A stretch of DNA of 64,000 bases from Tenacibaculum haliotis (GTDB lineage Bacteria; Bacteroidota; Bacteroidia; Flavobacteriales; Flavobacteriaceae), in the NCBI RefSeq assembly GCF_025215075.1, contig NZ_JAOBTH010000029.1, positions 422,104-486,103 of the forward strand, in the 5' to 3' direction. Within the stretch, counting starts at the first letter, position 1, and every line of letters begins with the position of its first letter. This document shows positions 46,151-54,735 of the stretch, one piece after another. The notes under the pieces were generated by a model. That model was not told the DNA's origin. It did not search any database and was given only the letters and a program-made list of their open reading frames with translations. The position numbers and the translations under genes were made by a program.

Positions 46151-46591
46151 TTAATCTCTCACCATTTTAATATGTGGAATTCCGTCTTCTAAATACCCTT
46201 TACCTACTTGTTTAAATCCGTGAGATTCGTAAAATTTCTGTAAATAAGTTTGTGCCGAAATCGTAATTATTCTTTCTTCGTAGTTATTAACAATAGCTTG
46301 TATTGATGCTTTTATTAAATCATGTCCGTAACCAAATTTACGTTCTGCTTCTTTTACAATTACTCTACCAATACTAGGAGTATCAAAATATTGTTTACTA
46401 TCAAACAAACGAGTGTACGCTATTATTTTATCATCTTTTAAACCTAAAACATGTAATGCTTTTTGGTCTTTAAAATCAATATCCTGATATACACAATCTT
46501 GTTCTACTACAAAAACTTCAGAACGTAATTGAAGTATTTCATACAGTTCTGAAGTTGTTAATTCTTGAAAATTTTTTACTTTAAAATCCAT
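46151..46591 (-). CDS. GNAT family acetyltransferase, ElaA-like
   Basis: 146 residues. The opening LQLRSEVFVVEQDCVYQDID is characteristic of the ElaA subgroup. The acetyl-CoA loop is SIGRVIVKEAERKFGYGHDL, with glycine loop R-x-x-G-x-G as KFGYGH, and YLQKFYESHGFKQVG ends the fold. The substrate is unknown. It overlaps the end of rpiB by one base, so the two are co-transcribed. Confidence 0.87.
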   Translation of the reverse strand: MDFKVKNFQELTTSELYEILQLRSEVFVVEQDCVYQDIDFKDQKALHVLGLKDDKIIAYTRLFDSKQYFDTPSIGRVIVKEAERKFGYGHDLIKASIQAIVNNYEERIITISAQTYLQKFYESHGFKQVGKGYLEDGIPHIKMVRD

Positions 46592-47025
46592 TAGCAGTTA
46601 GTAGCTATTTTATTAACTCTATCTGCGTGACGTCCTCCTTCAAATTCTGTACTTAAAAAGAGCTTTACAAAACCTAATGCTTGTTGTAATGATACAAAAC
46701 GTGCCGGAATCGTTAAAATATTAGCATTATTATGCTGGCGAGTTAATGCTACTAACTCATTATTCCAACATAAAGCAGCACGAACACCTTGATGTTTATT
46801 AGCTGTCATTTGAGCACCATTACCACTTCCGCATAAAATAATACCCATTTCAGCTTGTTCTGTTTCTACGGCTTCTGCTGTTGGATGAATAGCATCTGGG
46901 TAATCCATACTACTAGTATCATTCGTTCCGAAATTAATTACTTTATGTCCTAACTCTTCTAAAAGAGTAATAATTTCGAATTTATACTCGGTACCTGCAT
47001 GGTCATTTCCGATGGCAATTGTCAT
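46591..47025 (-). CDS. rpiB: Ribose-5-phosphate isomerase B
   Basis: 144 residues. D8-H9 in GNDHAGTEYK, C65 in ILCGSGNGAQM and RAALCWNNEL are the active-site motifs of RpiB, which interconverts ribose-5-phosphate and ribulose-5-phosphate in the cytoplasm. Length and motif order are normal. Its ATG is the first gene boundary next to the long AT-rich gap that I propose as a replication origin. The next gene, an ElaA-like acetyltransferase, overlaps by one base. Confidence 0.95.
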   Translation of the reverse strand: MTIAIGNDHAGTEYKFEIITLLEELGHKVINFGTNDTSSMDYPDAIHPTAEAVETEQAEMGIILCGSGNGAQMTANKHQGVRAALCWNNELVALTRQHNNANILTIPARFVSLQQALGFVKLFLSTEFEGGRHADRVNKIATNC

Positions 47026-47069
47026 AATTTGTTGATTTTAATTTAGTTGTGTATTACAAAAATACAGAT

Positions 47070-47665
47070 ATTCAGGGTTATCAACAGTAATTAACAATGC
47101 TTTTTTAAGTATTCTTAATAAGTGCTTAAAAATTAAGTACTTGAATAATGTTAGCTAATTGTTAAGAAGTAATGGTATATTTTAAAAAGTTTATTTGATT
47201 TTTTATATTTTTTTTACAATACAAGAACTACTATTACATACACAACTTTTTTTATGAGTTTCTAGTAAACATTTATCAACATAAAATTAACCTGTTGTTT
47301 ACAATGTAAATGTAATTAAGTATTCATAATTAATAGTGAATAGTTGTTTATAAGTTTTGTTAATAACTATGTTTTATAGTTGATTTTAAACATTTTATTT
47401 AACTAATAACATGTTTATTTTATTTAATAACTGATACTCACAAAAATTTAATCATTTATTTATGCCACATATTAACACACTATAATAACAATCATTTCTT
47501 TTTTTAAATTTTAAAAATTCTTTATATATAATATTATATATGTTAATAACATCAAATTTAAAAAAATTGAAGATTTAGTAAATGAGTAAGATTTTTTATA
47601 CTGATAATTTTAAAGAATAAAATTGATAAAAAATACTAGATAAAACTAATGATGTTGATAAGTAA
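47070..47665. other. Candidate chromosomal replication origin (oriC)
   Basis: Most of the 905-bp gap between rpiB and the dagK-like gene is extremely AT-rich and lacks long reading frames. It holds exact DnaA-box-like 9-mers TTATCAACA at 47078, 47273 and (reverse) 47653, and one-mismatch variants at 47345 (TGTTTATAA), 47358 and 47541 (both TGTTAATAA). A TATATAATATTATATA-type tract at 47524-47541 could be the unwinding element. Three parS-like palindromes lie 8-10 kb to the right. Gene direction on the two sides is mixed and gives no strong support. This is inference from motif clustering. Confidence 0.55.
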
Positions 47666-47688
47666 GAATAAAATAGGAAGAACAGCTT

Positions 47689-47856
47689 TTAAGTAGTTTT
47701 ATTAGCTTTTTTAATAAGATAGATAGTATCTTTTGCTTTTACTAATTCTGTAGCTGGTTTTTTATTTAAAGTAGTATTTATACTTACTACAGTAACTATA
47801 ATACCTGTAATAAATATGAAGATAAACAACGCTATTATTTTTCGTAAGTTTTTCAT
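47689..47856 (-). CDS. Small single-span membrane protein (55 aa)
   Basis: A 55-codon frame starts at the ATG at 47856 and ends at TAA 47691-47689. The product begins MKNLRKIIALFIFIFITG, continues as a hydrophobic segment to about residue 28, then has a short polar tail with LNKKPATELVKAKDTIYLIKK. A positively charged N-terminus followed by one membrane helix is what a real small membrane protein looks like. It lies 74 bp downstream of the dagK-like gene on the same strand and borders the candidate oriC. Function unknown; it might instead be chance coding in AT-rich DNA. Confidence 0.5.
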   Translation of the reverse strand: MKNLRKIIALFIFIFITGIIVTVVSINTTLNKKPATELVKAKDTIYLIKKANKTT

Positions 47857-47930
47857 TAGTAACGACTTCTTGTTATAAAGACGTTAAATTTTAAGAAATG
47901 TTACAATTTTATTAAGATTTTTTTAACTTT

Positions 47931-48842
47931 TTATGAAATTACAAATTGTATTGCTTTCTTAATTATAGTTGCAGTTACTTTTCCTGTACCTATTAATTCT
48001 CCATCAGCCTGAATAAACGGAGGATTTTTAAGAGAAGCCGGAGTTATTAACAAAGTATTAGATAATTGTGTTTCTACCTTTTTGTGATTTACAATCAATC
48101 CGTTATATAATTTCTTAATATTGATAATTAAATCTAAAAGAGATAAATTTTTAGCAATAGTTATATCAAATAAACCATCTGTAGTATATTTATAATCAGT
48201 TAGTTGCATGCCACCTGCAGAGTATTTACAAATACCAAATAAAGTCATTAAACATTTTGTTTCAATTACTTTATTGTTAACTTCAATAGTAAAACTAGTT
48301 TTTTTGTAGAATAATAAACCGGCAATACCACTTATAAGATATGCTAGTGGGCCAAATTTTTTAAGTGTATTCAACTTATTAACAACGTAACCATCATATC
48401 CTATTCCTGCAACATTATTAAAAAAAGCAGTAGTATTTGCTAGTTCTAAATAACCAATATCTTGTAAAATAGTTTTTTGTTGGGTAATTAAATCTATTGC
48501 TAATTTTATGTTATTTGGTATGTTATAAGTCTTAATCCAATCGTTACCTGTACCTAAAGGAATGACTCCAACTGTGATATCAGAAGTTTTTACATATCTT
48601 TGCGTCATAATTCCGTTAACTACATGATGTAGTGTACCATCTCCACCAACGGAAATTATATTTCTATAACCTTGTTGAATAGCTTTGTGTACCAATTCAA
48701 TTTCGTGTTTAGAATAGGCTGTAAAAGCATAAGAAAAATCGATATTTCTTTCGTTTAACAATTGCTCAATTTCTTTCCAATTTTTAGAAAGTTTTTTATT
48801 TCCAGAAGTAGGATTTGCAATAACAAACCAAGAATTTATCAT
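47931..48842 (-). CDS. Diacylglycerol/lipid kinase (YegS/DagK-like)
   Basis: 303 residues from the ATG at 48842; the open frame continues 16 codons upstream, but the shorter start places the fold at its usual N-terminus (WFVIANPTSGNKKLSKNW). The nucleotide loop VGGDGTLHHVVNGI, followed by GVIPLGTGNDWIKTY, is diagnostic of the DAGK catalytic domain, and the C-terminal PPFIQADGELIG is the typical closing motif. It phosphorylates diacylglycerol or a related lipid at the inner membrane. It is divergent from rnr with 112 bp between start codons. Confidence 0.9.
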   Translation of the reverse strand: MINSWFVIANPTSGNKKLSKNWKEIEQLLNERNIDFSYAFTAYSKHEIELVHKAIQQGYRNIISVGGDGTLHHVVNGIMTQRYVKTSDITVGVIPLGTGNDWIKTYNIPNNIKLAIDLITQQKTILQDIGYLELANTTAFFNNVAGIGYDGYVVNKLNTLKKFGPLAYLISGIAGLLFYKKTSFTIEVNNKVIETKCLMTLFGICKYSAGGMQLTDYKYTTDGLFDITIAKNLSLLDLIINIKKLYNGLIVNHKKVETQLSNTLLITPASLKNPPFIQADGELIGTGKVTATIIKKAIQFVIS

Positions 48843-48954
48843 AAATAATAAAATATAATTACGCCAAAATACAAAATAGATTGGTAACACTTATTTAATA
48901 AACAAAACCTAAATTTATTTGTACTTTGGTAACAATAAAACAAGAAGAAGATTA

Positions 48955-51171
48955 ATGACTAGAAAGAAAAAAATATACAAGAAAAAAGGTAGAGTAATAA
49001 AAGACTTAACCAGAAATATATTTAAAATTTTAAACGAAGACAATTCAAAAACATATAACCATAAGCAGATATCTGCTAAAATGGGTATTTCTGATACTGA
49101 TGGAAAAACACAAGTATTAAAAAAATTAGCAGAATTAACAGGAAATCAGAAAATTAAAGAAATAGATAGAGGAAAATATAAAATTAATGAAGATCGTAAA
49201 TATCATGTTGGTACGTTAGATTTAACAGCTAATGGAAATGGATATTTTATGTCTGATGATTTTGAGAACGATATATTTATTCCATCTATAAATTTAGGAA
49301 AAGGATTACATCAAGATACTGTTAAGGCTTATGTTTATAAAAAACGTAGATCTAATAAATACGAAGCTGAAGTTGTAGAAATCATCGAACGTAAAAAAAC
49401 TGAGTTTGTTGGAGTTTTACAGATGAATAAAAACTTCGGATTTGTAATACCAGACAGCCAAAAAATGTCGGCAGATTTATTTATTTCTCAGAATAAAATA
49501 AACGGTGCAAAAGATGGTGATAAAGTGGTGGTACAAATGACTGATTGGCCAGAAAATTCTAAAAATCCGTTTGGAAAAATCACACAAGTTTTAGGAAAAC
49601 CTGGTGAACATGAAACAGAAATACACTCTATTTTATTAGAATATGGTTTACCTTATGAATTTGAAGAGGCCGTAGAAAAAGAAGCTGAAAATTTACCTAT
49701 TGAAATTACGGAAGCTGAAATAGCAAAACGTCGTGATATGCGTAAAGATTTAACCTTTACAATAGATCCGAAAGATGCAAAAGATTTTGATGATGCATTA
49801 TCGTTTACAAAATTAGAAAATGGTAATTATGAAATAGGAATTCATATTGCTGATGTTTCTCATTATTTACAACCAAAAACCATTTTAGATGATGAAGCAT
49901 ATGATCGTGCAACATCAGTTTATTTAGTAGACAGAGTGGTACCAATGTTACCAGAAATGTTAAGTAACGGAGTTTGTTCTTTACGACCAAATGAAGAAAA
50001 ATTAACTTTTTCTGCTGTTTTTGAAATGAACGAAAAAACACAAATTGTAAATCAATGGTTTGGTAGAACAGTTACCTATTCAGATCAACGTTTTGCCTAT
50101 GAAGAAGCACAATCAATTATAGAAAATTGTTCACTTTCTGATATTGTTGAGCCGTATACAATGCCGCTTGATATTTCAATTATTGATAAAGAATATGAAG
50201 TTGCTCCAGAAATTGTAGAAGCTACTTTAAAACTAGATGAATTAGCTAAAAAATTACGTAAAAAACGTATGAAAGCTGGTGCAATATCTTTTGATAGAGT
50301 AGAAGTTAAATTCGATTTAGATGAAAAGGCAAATCCTGTAGGAGTTTTCTTTAAAGAATCTAAAGATGCTAATAAACTTATTGAAGAGTTTATGTTACTA
50401 GCAAACAGAAAAGTAGCTGAATTTATCGGTTTTTCTAAAGGAAAAGAAACGAAAAATACATTTATTTACCGTACACATGATGAACCAAATATTGATAAAT
50501 TAGCTTCATTACAAAACATTATTAATAAATTTGGTTATAAAATTGATACAGAAACTAAAGAAAAAACCTCACAATCTTTAAATAAATTACTAAGTGATGT
50601 TCAAGGAAAAGGGGAAGCTAATATGGTAGAAACTTTAGCAATCCGTTCTATGAGTAAAGCAGCTTATACAACTCAAAATATTGGGCATTATGGGTTAGCT
50701 TTCGATTATTACTCGCACTTTACTTCACCAATTCGTCGTTATCCAGATGTAATGACGCATCGTTTATTACAACATTATTTAGATGGTGGAAAATCTCCTA
50801 AAGCAGAAGATTACGAAGTAAAATGTAAACATTCTTCACAAATGGAAGAAATGGCTGCAAAAGCAGAACGATCTAGCATAAAATATATGCAGATTAAGTA
50901 TATGAAAGACCATCAAGATGAAGAATTTGAAGGTGTAATTTCTGGTGTAACCGAATGGGGAATTTACGTAGAAATTTCTGCAAACAAATGTGAAGGAATG
51001 GTGAGAATCAGAGATATAAAGGATGATTATTATATTTTTGATGAAAAGCAATATGCTATTGTAGGTCAATCTTCAAAAAATATAATTCAATTAGGAGATA
51101 AAGTTGTTGTTAAAGTAAAAAACACCGATTTAGAACGTAAACATTTAGATTTTCATTTAATTTCGCATTAA
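48955..51171 (+). CDS. rnr: Ribonuclease R
   Basis: 738 residues from the ATG at 48955; an upstream TTG at 48919 is not credible as start because it lies next to a promoter-like TACTTTG. The N-terminus is lysine-rich with a winged-helix segment (IFKILNEDNSKTYNHKQISA). Two cold-shock domains follow, then the RNB catalytic domain with the metal aspartates in TIDPKDAKDFDDALS, and a C-terminal S1 domain (EFEGVISGVTEWGIYVEI). It is a processive 3'-5' exoribonuclease for structured RNA. The hypothetical membrane protein gene follows after 7 bp. Confidence 0.95.
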   Translation: MTRKKKIYKKKGRVIKDLTRNIFKILNEDNSKTYNHKQISAKMGISDTDGKTQVLKKLAELTGNQKIKEIDRGKYKINEDRKYHVGTLDLTANGNGYFMSDDFENDIFIPSINLGKGLHQDTVKAYVYKKRRSNKYEAEVVEIIERKKTEFVGVLQMNKNFGFVIPDSQKMSADLFISQNKINGAKDGDKVVVQMTDWPENSKNPFGKITQVLGKPGEHETEIHSILLEYGLPYEFEEAVEKEAENLPIEITEAEIAKRRDMRKDLTFTIDPKDAKDFDDALSFTKLENGNYEIGIHIADVSHYLQPKTILDDEAYDRATSVYLVDRVVPMLPEMLSNGVCSLRPNEEKLTFSAVFEMNEKTQIVNQWFGRTVTYSDQRFAYEEAQSIIENCSLSDIVEPYTMPLDISIIDKEYEVAPEIVEATLKLDELAKKLRKKRMKAGAISFDRVEVKFDLDEKANPVGVFFKESKDANKLIEEFMLLANRKVAEFIGFSKGKETKNTFIYRTHDEPNIDKLASLQNIINKFGYKIDTETKEKTSQSLNKLLSDVQGKGEANMVETLAIRSMSKAAYTTQNIGHYGLAFDYYSHFTSPIRRYPDVMTHRLLQHYLDGGKSPKAEDYEVKCKHSSQMEEMAAKAERSSIKYMQIKYMKDHQDEEFEGVISGVTEWGIYVEISANKCEGMVRIRDIKDDYYIFDEKQYAIVGQSSKNIIQLGDKVVVKVKNTDLERKHLDFHLISH

Positions 51172-51178
51172 AAATAAT

Positions 51179-51799
51179 ATGAAAACTTGGATTATTAGCG
51201 AAAACGAAATTGATAATTATTATTTAATAGCTAAAGAGAATTCTATTTGGTTAACTGAACAACCTAAATTAACGAATTTAAGAGAATTAATTGATCATAA
51301 GAAACTAACGAATGTTTCAGTACATAGATATTCTAACATCAAAGAAATTGTGTTTAATGATTCAGATTTGACATTAGAAGTTGAATTTATAGATGATGAT
51401 ACTGAAGATTTAGAATTAAAATTTAAAGCATCGCTAGTTTATGAAAATGTGAAATCTTTTTTAATTGAAAATTTAAAAGAAATTGTAGTTAAAAATTATT
51501 CACTTATCAAACAATTAAAACCAACATCTATTGCTATTTTGGTAATAAGTGCTTTAACCTTTTTTTTGTATAAAATTGCTATTAGTTTACAGAGTGGAGA
51601 AGAAATTAGAGCTACAGGAAGAAGAGGGTTTATTAAAAAAATATTTGTTGCTATAGCAGATTTTTTAGGGCCAATAGGTTCTTTAACAATAGGAGGAATA
51701 TTATTATCTCTTTTATTTTTTGGTTTTATTAATACTGTACGTAAGCCAAAGCAGGGAAAAGTTATTAAAATAAAAAAGAATACAGAATTAATTTTTTAA
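51179..51799 (+). CDS. Hypothetical membrane protein
   Basis: 206 residues. The N-terminal 100 residues are soluble and alternate charged and hydrophobic residues (FIDDDTEDLELKFKASLVYE), like a small PH- or Ig-like sensor domain. Two membrane segments follow: about 119-138 (TSIAILVISALTFFLYKIAI) and about 170-188 (IGSLTIGGILLSLLFFGFI). The tail is basic. I recognise no named family. The 7-bp gap after rnr indicates co-transcription, but no functional link is known. Confidence 0.78.
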   Translation: MKTWIISENEIDNYYLIAKENSIWLTEQPKLTNLRELIDHKKLTNVSVHRYSNIKEIVFNDSDLTLEVEFIDDDTEDLELKFKASLVYENVKSFLIENLKEIVVKNYSLIKQLKPTSIAILVISALTFFLYKIAISLQSGEEIRATGRRGFIKKIFVAIADFLGPIGSLTIGGILLSLLFFGFINTVRKPKQGKVIKIKKNTELIF

Positions 51800-51881
51800 T
51801 TTGTCACAATAAATTTTAATATTTGTCTTTATAGTATTGGTATAATTATTGGTTATACTTTAGTAACTAACAAAATTTATA

Positions 51882-52559
51882 ATGAAAAAATTAGCATTTT
51901 TATGTCTGTTATTGTTGCCTTTTTTAGGTTCAGCACAAACTACTATTACGAAAAATTTAGGAGATTTTTCTACCATAAAAGTATTTAATGGTATCGATTT
52001 AGAACTGGTTAAATCTGATAAAAATAAAATAATTGTTACAGGAGAAAAGGCAGAGAAAGTAACTATTAAAAATAAAAATAATACATTAAAAGTAGCTTTA
52101 AAGTTTCCTGAAACCACAGCAGATGGTAAAGTTAAAGTAACACTTTATTATGCATCGTTGTTAAAAATAATTGATGCAAATGAAGGTGCTACTATTACAG
52201 GTAAGGAAATCTCTCAAGCTCAAATTGAAATTAAAGCCCAAGAAGGCGCTTTTATTAATATGGTAGTTAATGTTAAGCATCTTAAGGTAAAAAGCGTCTC
52301 AGGAGCTGTTATTAAGCTTTCTGGAGCTACAAAAAATCAAACTGTTGAAGCAAACTTAGGCGGAATTTACCATGGGTATAAATTAATGGTAAGTGATTTA
52401 AACCATGTTCGTGCAGGTTCAGGATCGAAGGTAGAAGTACAAGCTGGTGAAACGTTAGATGCTAAGGTTTCTTTTGGTGGTTCTATTTTTTATAAAGGAA
52501 CGCCTGAAGTATTTAAAGATAAAAAAGTAATTGGTGGAGTAATTGAACAGCGAAGTTAA
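51882..52559 (+). CDS. GIN-domain (DUF2807) secreted protein
   Basis: 225 residues with a signal peptide (MKKLAFLCLLLLPFLGSAQ). The rest is the repetitive parallel-beta pattern of the head-GIN (DUF2807) domain: FSTIKVFNGIDLELVKSDKN, LKIIDANEGATITGKE, NMVVNVKHLKVKSVSGAVIK and a closing EVQAGETLDAKVSFGGSI. These proteins are common periplasmic or surface adhesin-like domains in Bacteroidota with no known enzyme activity. It is a single gene upstream of tatA. Confidence 0.85.
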   Translation: MKKLAFLCLLLLPFLGSAQTTITKNLGDFSTIKVFNGIDLELVKSDKNKIIVTGEKAEKVTIKNKNNTLKVALKFPETTADGKVKVTLYYASLLKIIDANEGATITGKEISQAQIEIKAQEGAFINMVVNVKHLKVKSVSGAVIKLSGATKNQTVEANLGGIYHGYKLMVSDLNHVRAGSGSKVEVQAGETLDAKVSFGGSIFYKGTPEVFKDKKVIGGVIEQRS

Positions 52560-52572
52560 TTTAGTATCTTTG
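52543..52572 (+). promoter_or_regulatory. Promoter of tatA
   Basis: TTG at 52543-52545 and TATCTTTG at 52565-52572 are 19 bp apart, a close match to the Bacteroidota consensus. It lies inside the end of the preceding gene and 20 bp before the tatA ATG. Confidence 0.75.
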
Positions 52573-52592
52573 TAATGTAAAATTTAATTAAA

Positions 52593-52784
52593 ATGATTTC
52601 ACTTAGCATATTTTTAGGAATGATTGGACCATGGCAAATTGCCATTGTAGTAGCTTTAGTATTATTAATGTTTGGAGGAAAGAAAATTCCTGAATTAATG
52701 AAAGGTTTAGGTACAGGAATTAAAGAATTTAAAACTGCAACTAAAGAAGAAGAAAACGAAGAAAATAAGGAAGAGAGTAAATAA
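52593..52784 (+). CDS. tatA: Twin-arginine translocase subunit TatA/E
   Basis: 63 residues. One membrane helix (about 6-23, including [18 protein letters not shown]) is followed by the conserved FGGKKIPEL hinge and an amphipathic helix ([19 protein letters not shown]) with an acidic tail. This is the standard TatA/E layout for the pore-forming component that moves folded proteins across the inner membrane. TatC is not in the window. A strong promoter precedes it and a strong terminator follows, so it is monocistronic. Confidence 0.92.
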   Translation: MISLSIFLGMIGPWQIAIVVALVLLMFGGKKIPELMKGLGTGIKEFKTATKEEENEENKEESK

Positions 52785-52801
52785 CTATTTTCTAACAATA
52801 T

Positions 52802-52835
52802 AAAAAAACCGAAACTTAATAGTTTCGGTTTTTTT
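52802..52835. terminator. Bidirectional terminator
   Basis: A 15-bp perfect stem (52802-52816 with 52821-52835, core ACCGAAACT/AGTTTCGGT), 4-base loop, with A and T runs on both sides. It separates the convergent tatA and YbjQ-like genes. Confidence 0.92.
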
Positions 52836-52838
52836 TGT

Positions 52839-53156
52839 TTAAAATTTTATTGCTGTTCCAGAGGCTGTTACCATAAGCATTCCGCCATTTGGTCCAACAG
52901 TTTCATAATCTAAATCAACTCCAACAATAGCATCTGCGCCTAATTCTTGGGCACGTTCTTGCATTTCTTTTAATGAAGTATCTTTTGCTTCACGTAAAAC
53001 TTTCTCGTAAGAACCAGAACGACCACCAACAATATCTCTAATTCCTGCAAAGAAATCTTTAATAATATTAGCTCCAATAATTGTTTCACCAGTAACAATA
53101 CCTAAATATGCTTTTGCTGGTTTATTTTCAATAGTTGGTGTTGTAGTTATTATCAT
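52839..53156 (-). CDS. YbjQ/UPF0145 heavy-metal-binding-domain protein
   Basis: 105 residues, the whole protein being one YbjQ domain: [20 protein letters not shown], then [19 protein letters not shown], then [20 protein letters not shown]. The family is called putative heavy-metal binding and forms ring oligomers, but its function is unproven. It is 2 bp downstream of an SPFH gene on the same strand, and pairing of the two families suggests a membrane-associated role. Confidence 0.88.
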   Translation of the reverse strand: MIITTTPTIENKPAKAYLGIVTGETIIGANIIKDFFAGIRDIVGGRSGSYEKVLREAKDTSLKEMQERAQELGADAIVGVDLDYETVGPNGGMLMVTASGTAIKF

Positions 53157-53158
53157 AA

Positions 53159-54082
53159 TTATTCTTTTTTATTAGCTTTAATTTCTTTCATACTCTCTCC
53201 TATTTGATTGGTTGCTGCAAAACTAGCTACCATATCATTTAACATAGAACTTGCCGCATTTGGGTTATTTGGTAGTAAAATTAAGTTACTATTCGTATCT
53301 GCTCCAATAGATTGTAATGTATCGTAATGTTGTGTAATTACAATTAATGCAGATGCTTCTTGCGAGTTGATTCCAGCTCTATTTAAAACCTCTACTGATT
53401 CCTCTAAACCACGAGCAATTTCTCTACGCTGATCTGCAATACCTTTACCTTGTAAACGCTTACTTTCTGCCTCAGCTTTAGCTCTTTCAACAATTAAAAT
53501 ACGTTGTGCATCTCCTTCATATTGTGCAGCAGTTTTTTCTCTATCCGCAGCATTAATTCTATTCATTGCTTCCTTTACTTGTGCATCCGGATCAATATCT
53601 GTTACCAATGTTTTAATAATATCATAACCATACGTCATCATTGCTTCATTTAATTCAGATTTTACAGCAATTGCAATATCATCCTTTTTTAAGAAAACAT
53701 CATCTAATATCATTTTAGGTACTTCTGCACGAACAACATCAAATACATAAGATGTAATCTGGTCATGCGGATAATCTAACTTATAAAATGCATCTTCTAC
53801 TTTGTCTCTAATTACTTTATATTGAACTGAAACTTTCAATTTAACAAATACATTATCTAATGTTTTAGTTTCAATAATTACATCTAATTGTTGAATTTTT
53901 AAACTTAGTTTTCCAGCAATCTTGTCTACTAAAGGAATTTTAAAATGTAATCCCGATTGACGAATACTATGAAGCTTACCAAAACGCTCGATAATAGCAG
54001 CTGTTTGTTGCTTCACTGTAAAGAAAGAAGCTAATAAAATAATCAATCCAAAAAACAGAATTGGATAATAATAAATAGGCAT
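53159..54082 (-). CDS. SPFH/Band 7 domain protein (stomatin/prohibitin-like)
   Basis: 307 residues. One N-terminal membrane helix ([18 protein letters not shown]) is followed by the SPFH domain ([20 protein letters not shown] to [18 protein letters not shown]) and a coiled-coil segment rich in A, E and K ([20 protein letters not shown]). Such proteins form large oligomers at membranes and influence protein quality control and microdomains. It is upstream of the YbjQ-like gene by 2 bp and divergent from the DoxX-like gene. Confidence 0.92.
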   Translation of the reverse strand: MPIYYYPILFFGLIILLASFFTVKQQTAAIIERFGKLHSIRQSGLHFKIPLVDKIAGKLSLKIQQLDVIIETKTLDNVFVKLKVSVQYKVIRDKVEDAFYKLDYPHDQITSYVFDVVRAEVPKMILDDVFLKKDDIAIAVKSELNEAMMTYGYDIIKTLVTDIDPDAQVKEAMNRINAADREKTAAQYEGDAQRILIVERAKAEAESKRLQGKGIADQRREIARGLEESVEVLNRAGINSQEASALIVITQHYDTLQSIGADTNSNLILLPNNPNAASSMLNDMVASFAATNQIGESMKEIKANKKE

Positions 54083-54183
54083 AGTTTTATTTTTTTTAAT
54101 TAGTATATGTAAAGATACATATTTAAGTTTCTATTTATTTGACGGTAATTTTATTAAATGTTACAACTTTTTGCTTTTAAAGT

Positions 54184-54191
54184 TATATTTG
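54184..54191 (+). promoter_or_regulatory. -7 box for DoxX-like gene
   Basis: TATATTTG matches TAnnTTTG, 15 bp before the ATG at 54207. The longer frame from TTG 54171 would start upstream of the transcript and is rejected. Confidence 0.5.
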
Positions 54192-54206
54192 CTAAAAATC
54201 AATTAT

Positions 54207-54605
54207 ATGGAACTTATTCAAAAATACGCAACAGAAATTTTAATTCTACTTTTTTTAATTGTTACTTTTTTACAATCGGGTATCGATAAAGTTACAGATT
54301 GGAATGGTAATGCATCTTTTATAAAAGAGCATTTTAAAAATTCACCATTTAAAAATTCAGTACCACTTTTATTGGTTATTATTTTAGTGATGGAATTACT
54401 TGCTGGTGCTTTTATGCTTATTGGTGTTTTTAATTTGATAACTATAGGAAGTGGAGAATTAGCTTTATTAGGTATTCAAATTTCTGCGTTGTCTTTAATT
54501 TTTCTTTTGATAGGACAACGATTAGCAAAAGATTATGCTGGTGCAATGACGTTGGCAATTTATTTTTTAATTACCATTGCGGGTATGTATTTATTAAATA
54601 GTTAA
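54207..54605 (+). CDS. DoxX-like membrane protein
   Basis: 132 residues from the ATG at 54207, with four predicted membrane helices (ILILLFLIVTFLQSGIDKV; PLLLVIILVMELLAGAFMLI; LALLGIQISALSLIFLLIG; MTLAIYFLITIAGMYLL). The LQSGIDKVTDWNG loop and helix order resemble DoxX-family small quinone-linked membrane proteins. The specific role is unknown. It stands alone between an SPFH gene and a terminator. Confidence 0.8.
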   Translation: MELIQKYATEILILLFLIVTFLQSGIDKVTDWNGNASFIKEHFKNSPFKNSVPLLLVIILVMELLAGAFMLIGVFNLITIGSGELALLGIQISALSLIFLLIGQRLAKDYAGAMTLAIYFLITIAGMYLLNS

Positions 54606-54645
54606 TATTTATAGTATTTATTAATTAAATAAAAATTACTTATTT

Positions 54646-54680
54646 AAAACGCTCTTAAATTTAAAATTTAAGAGCGTTTT
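54646..54680. terminator. Terminator
   Basis: A 17-bp inverted repeat (54646-54662 with 54664-54680, core ACGCTCTTAAATT), with T-rich sequence after it on the plus strand. It follows the DoxX-like gene by 41 bp and lies between convergent genes. Confidence 0.8.
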
Positions 54681-54735
54681 GTTTTTATTTAAGTAAAGTG
54701 TATGTTTTGTGTAGTTAAATGCTTTTAAATGATAC

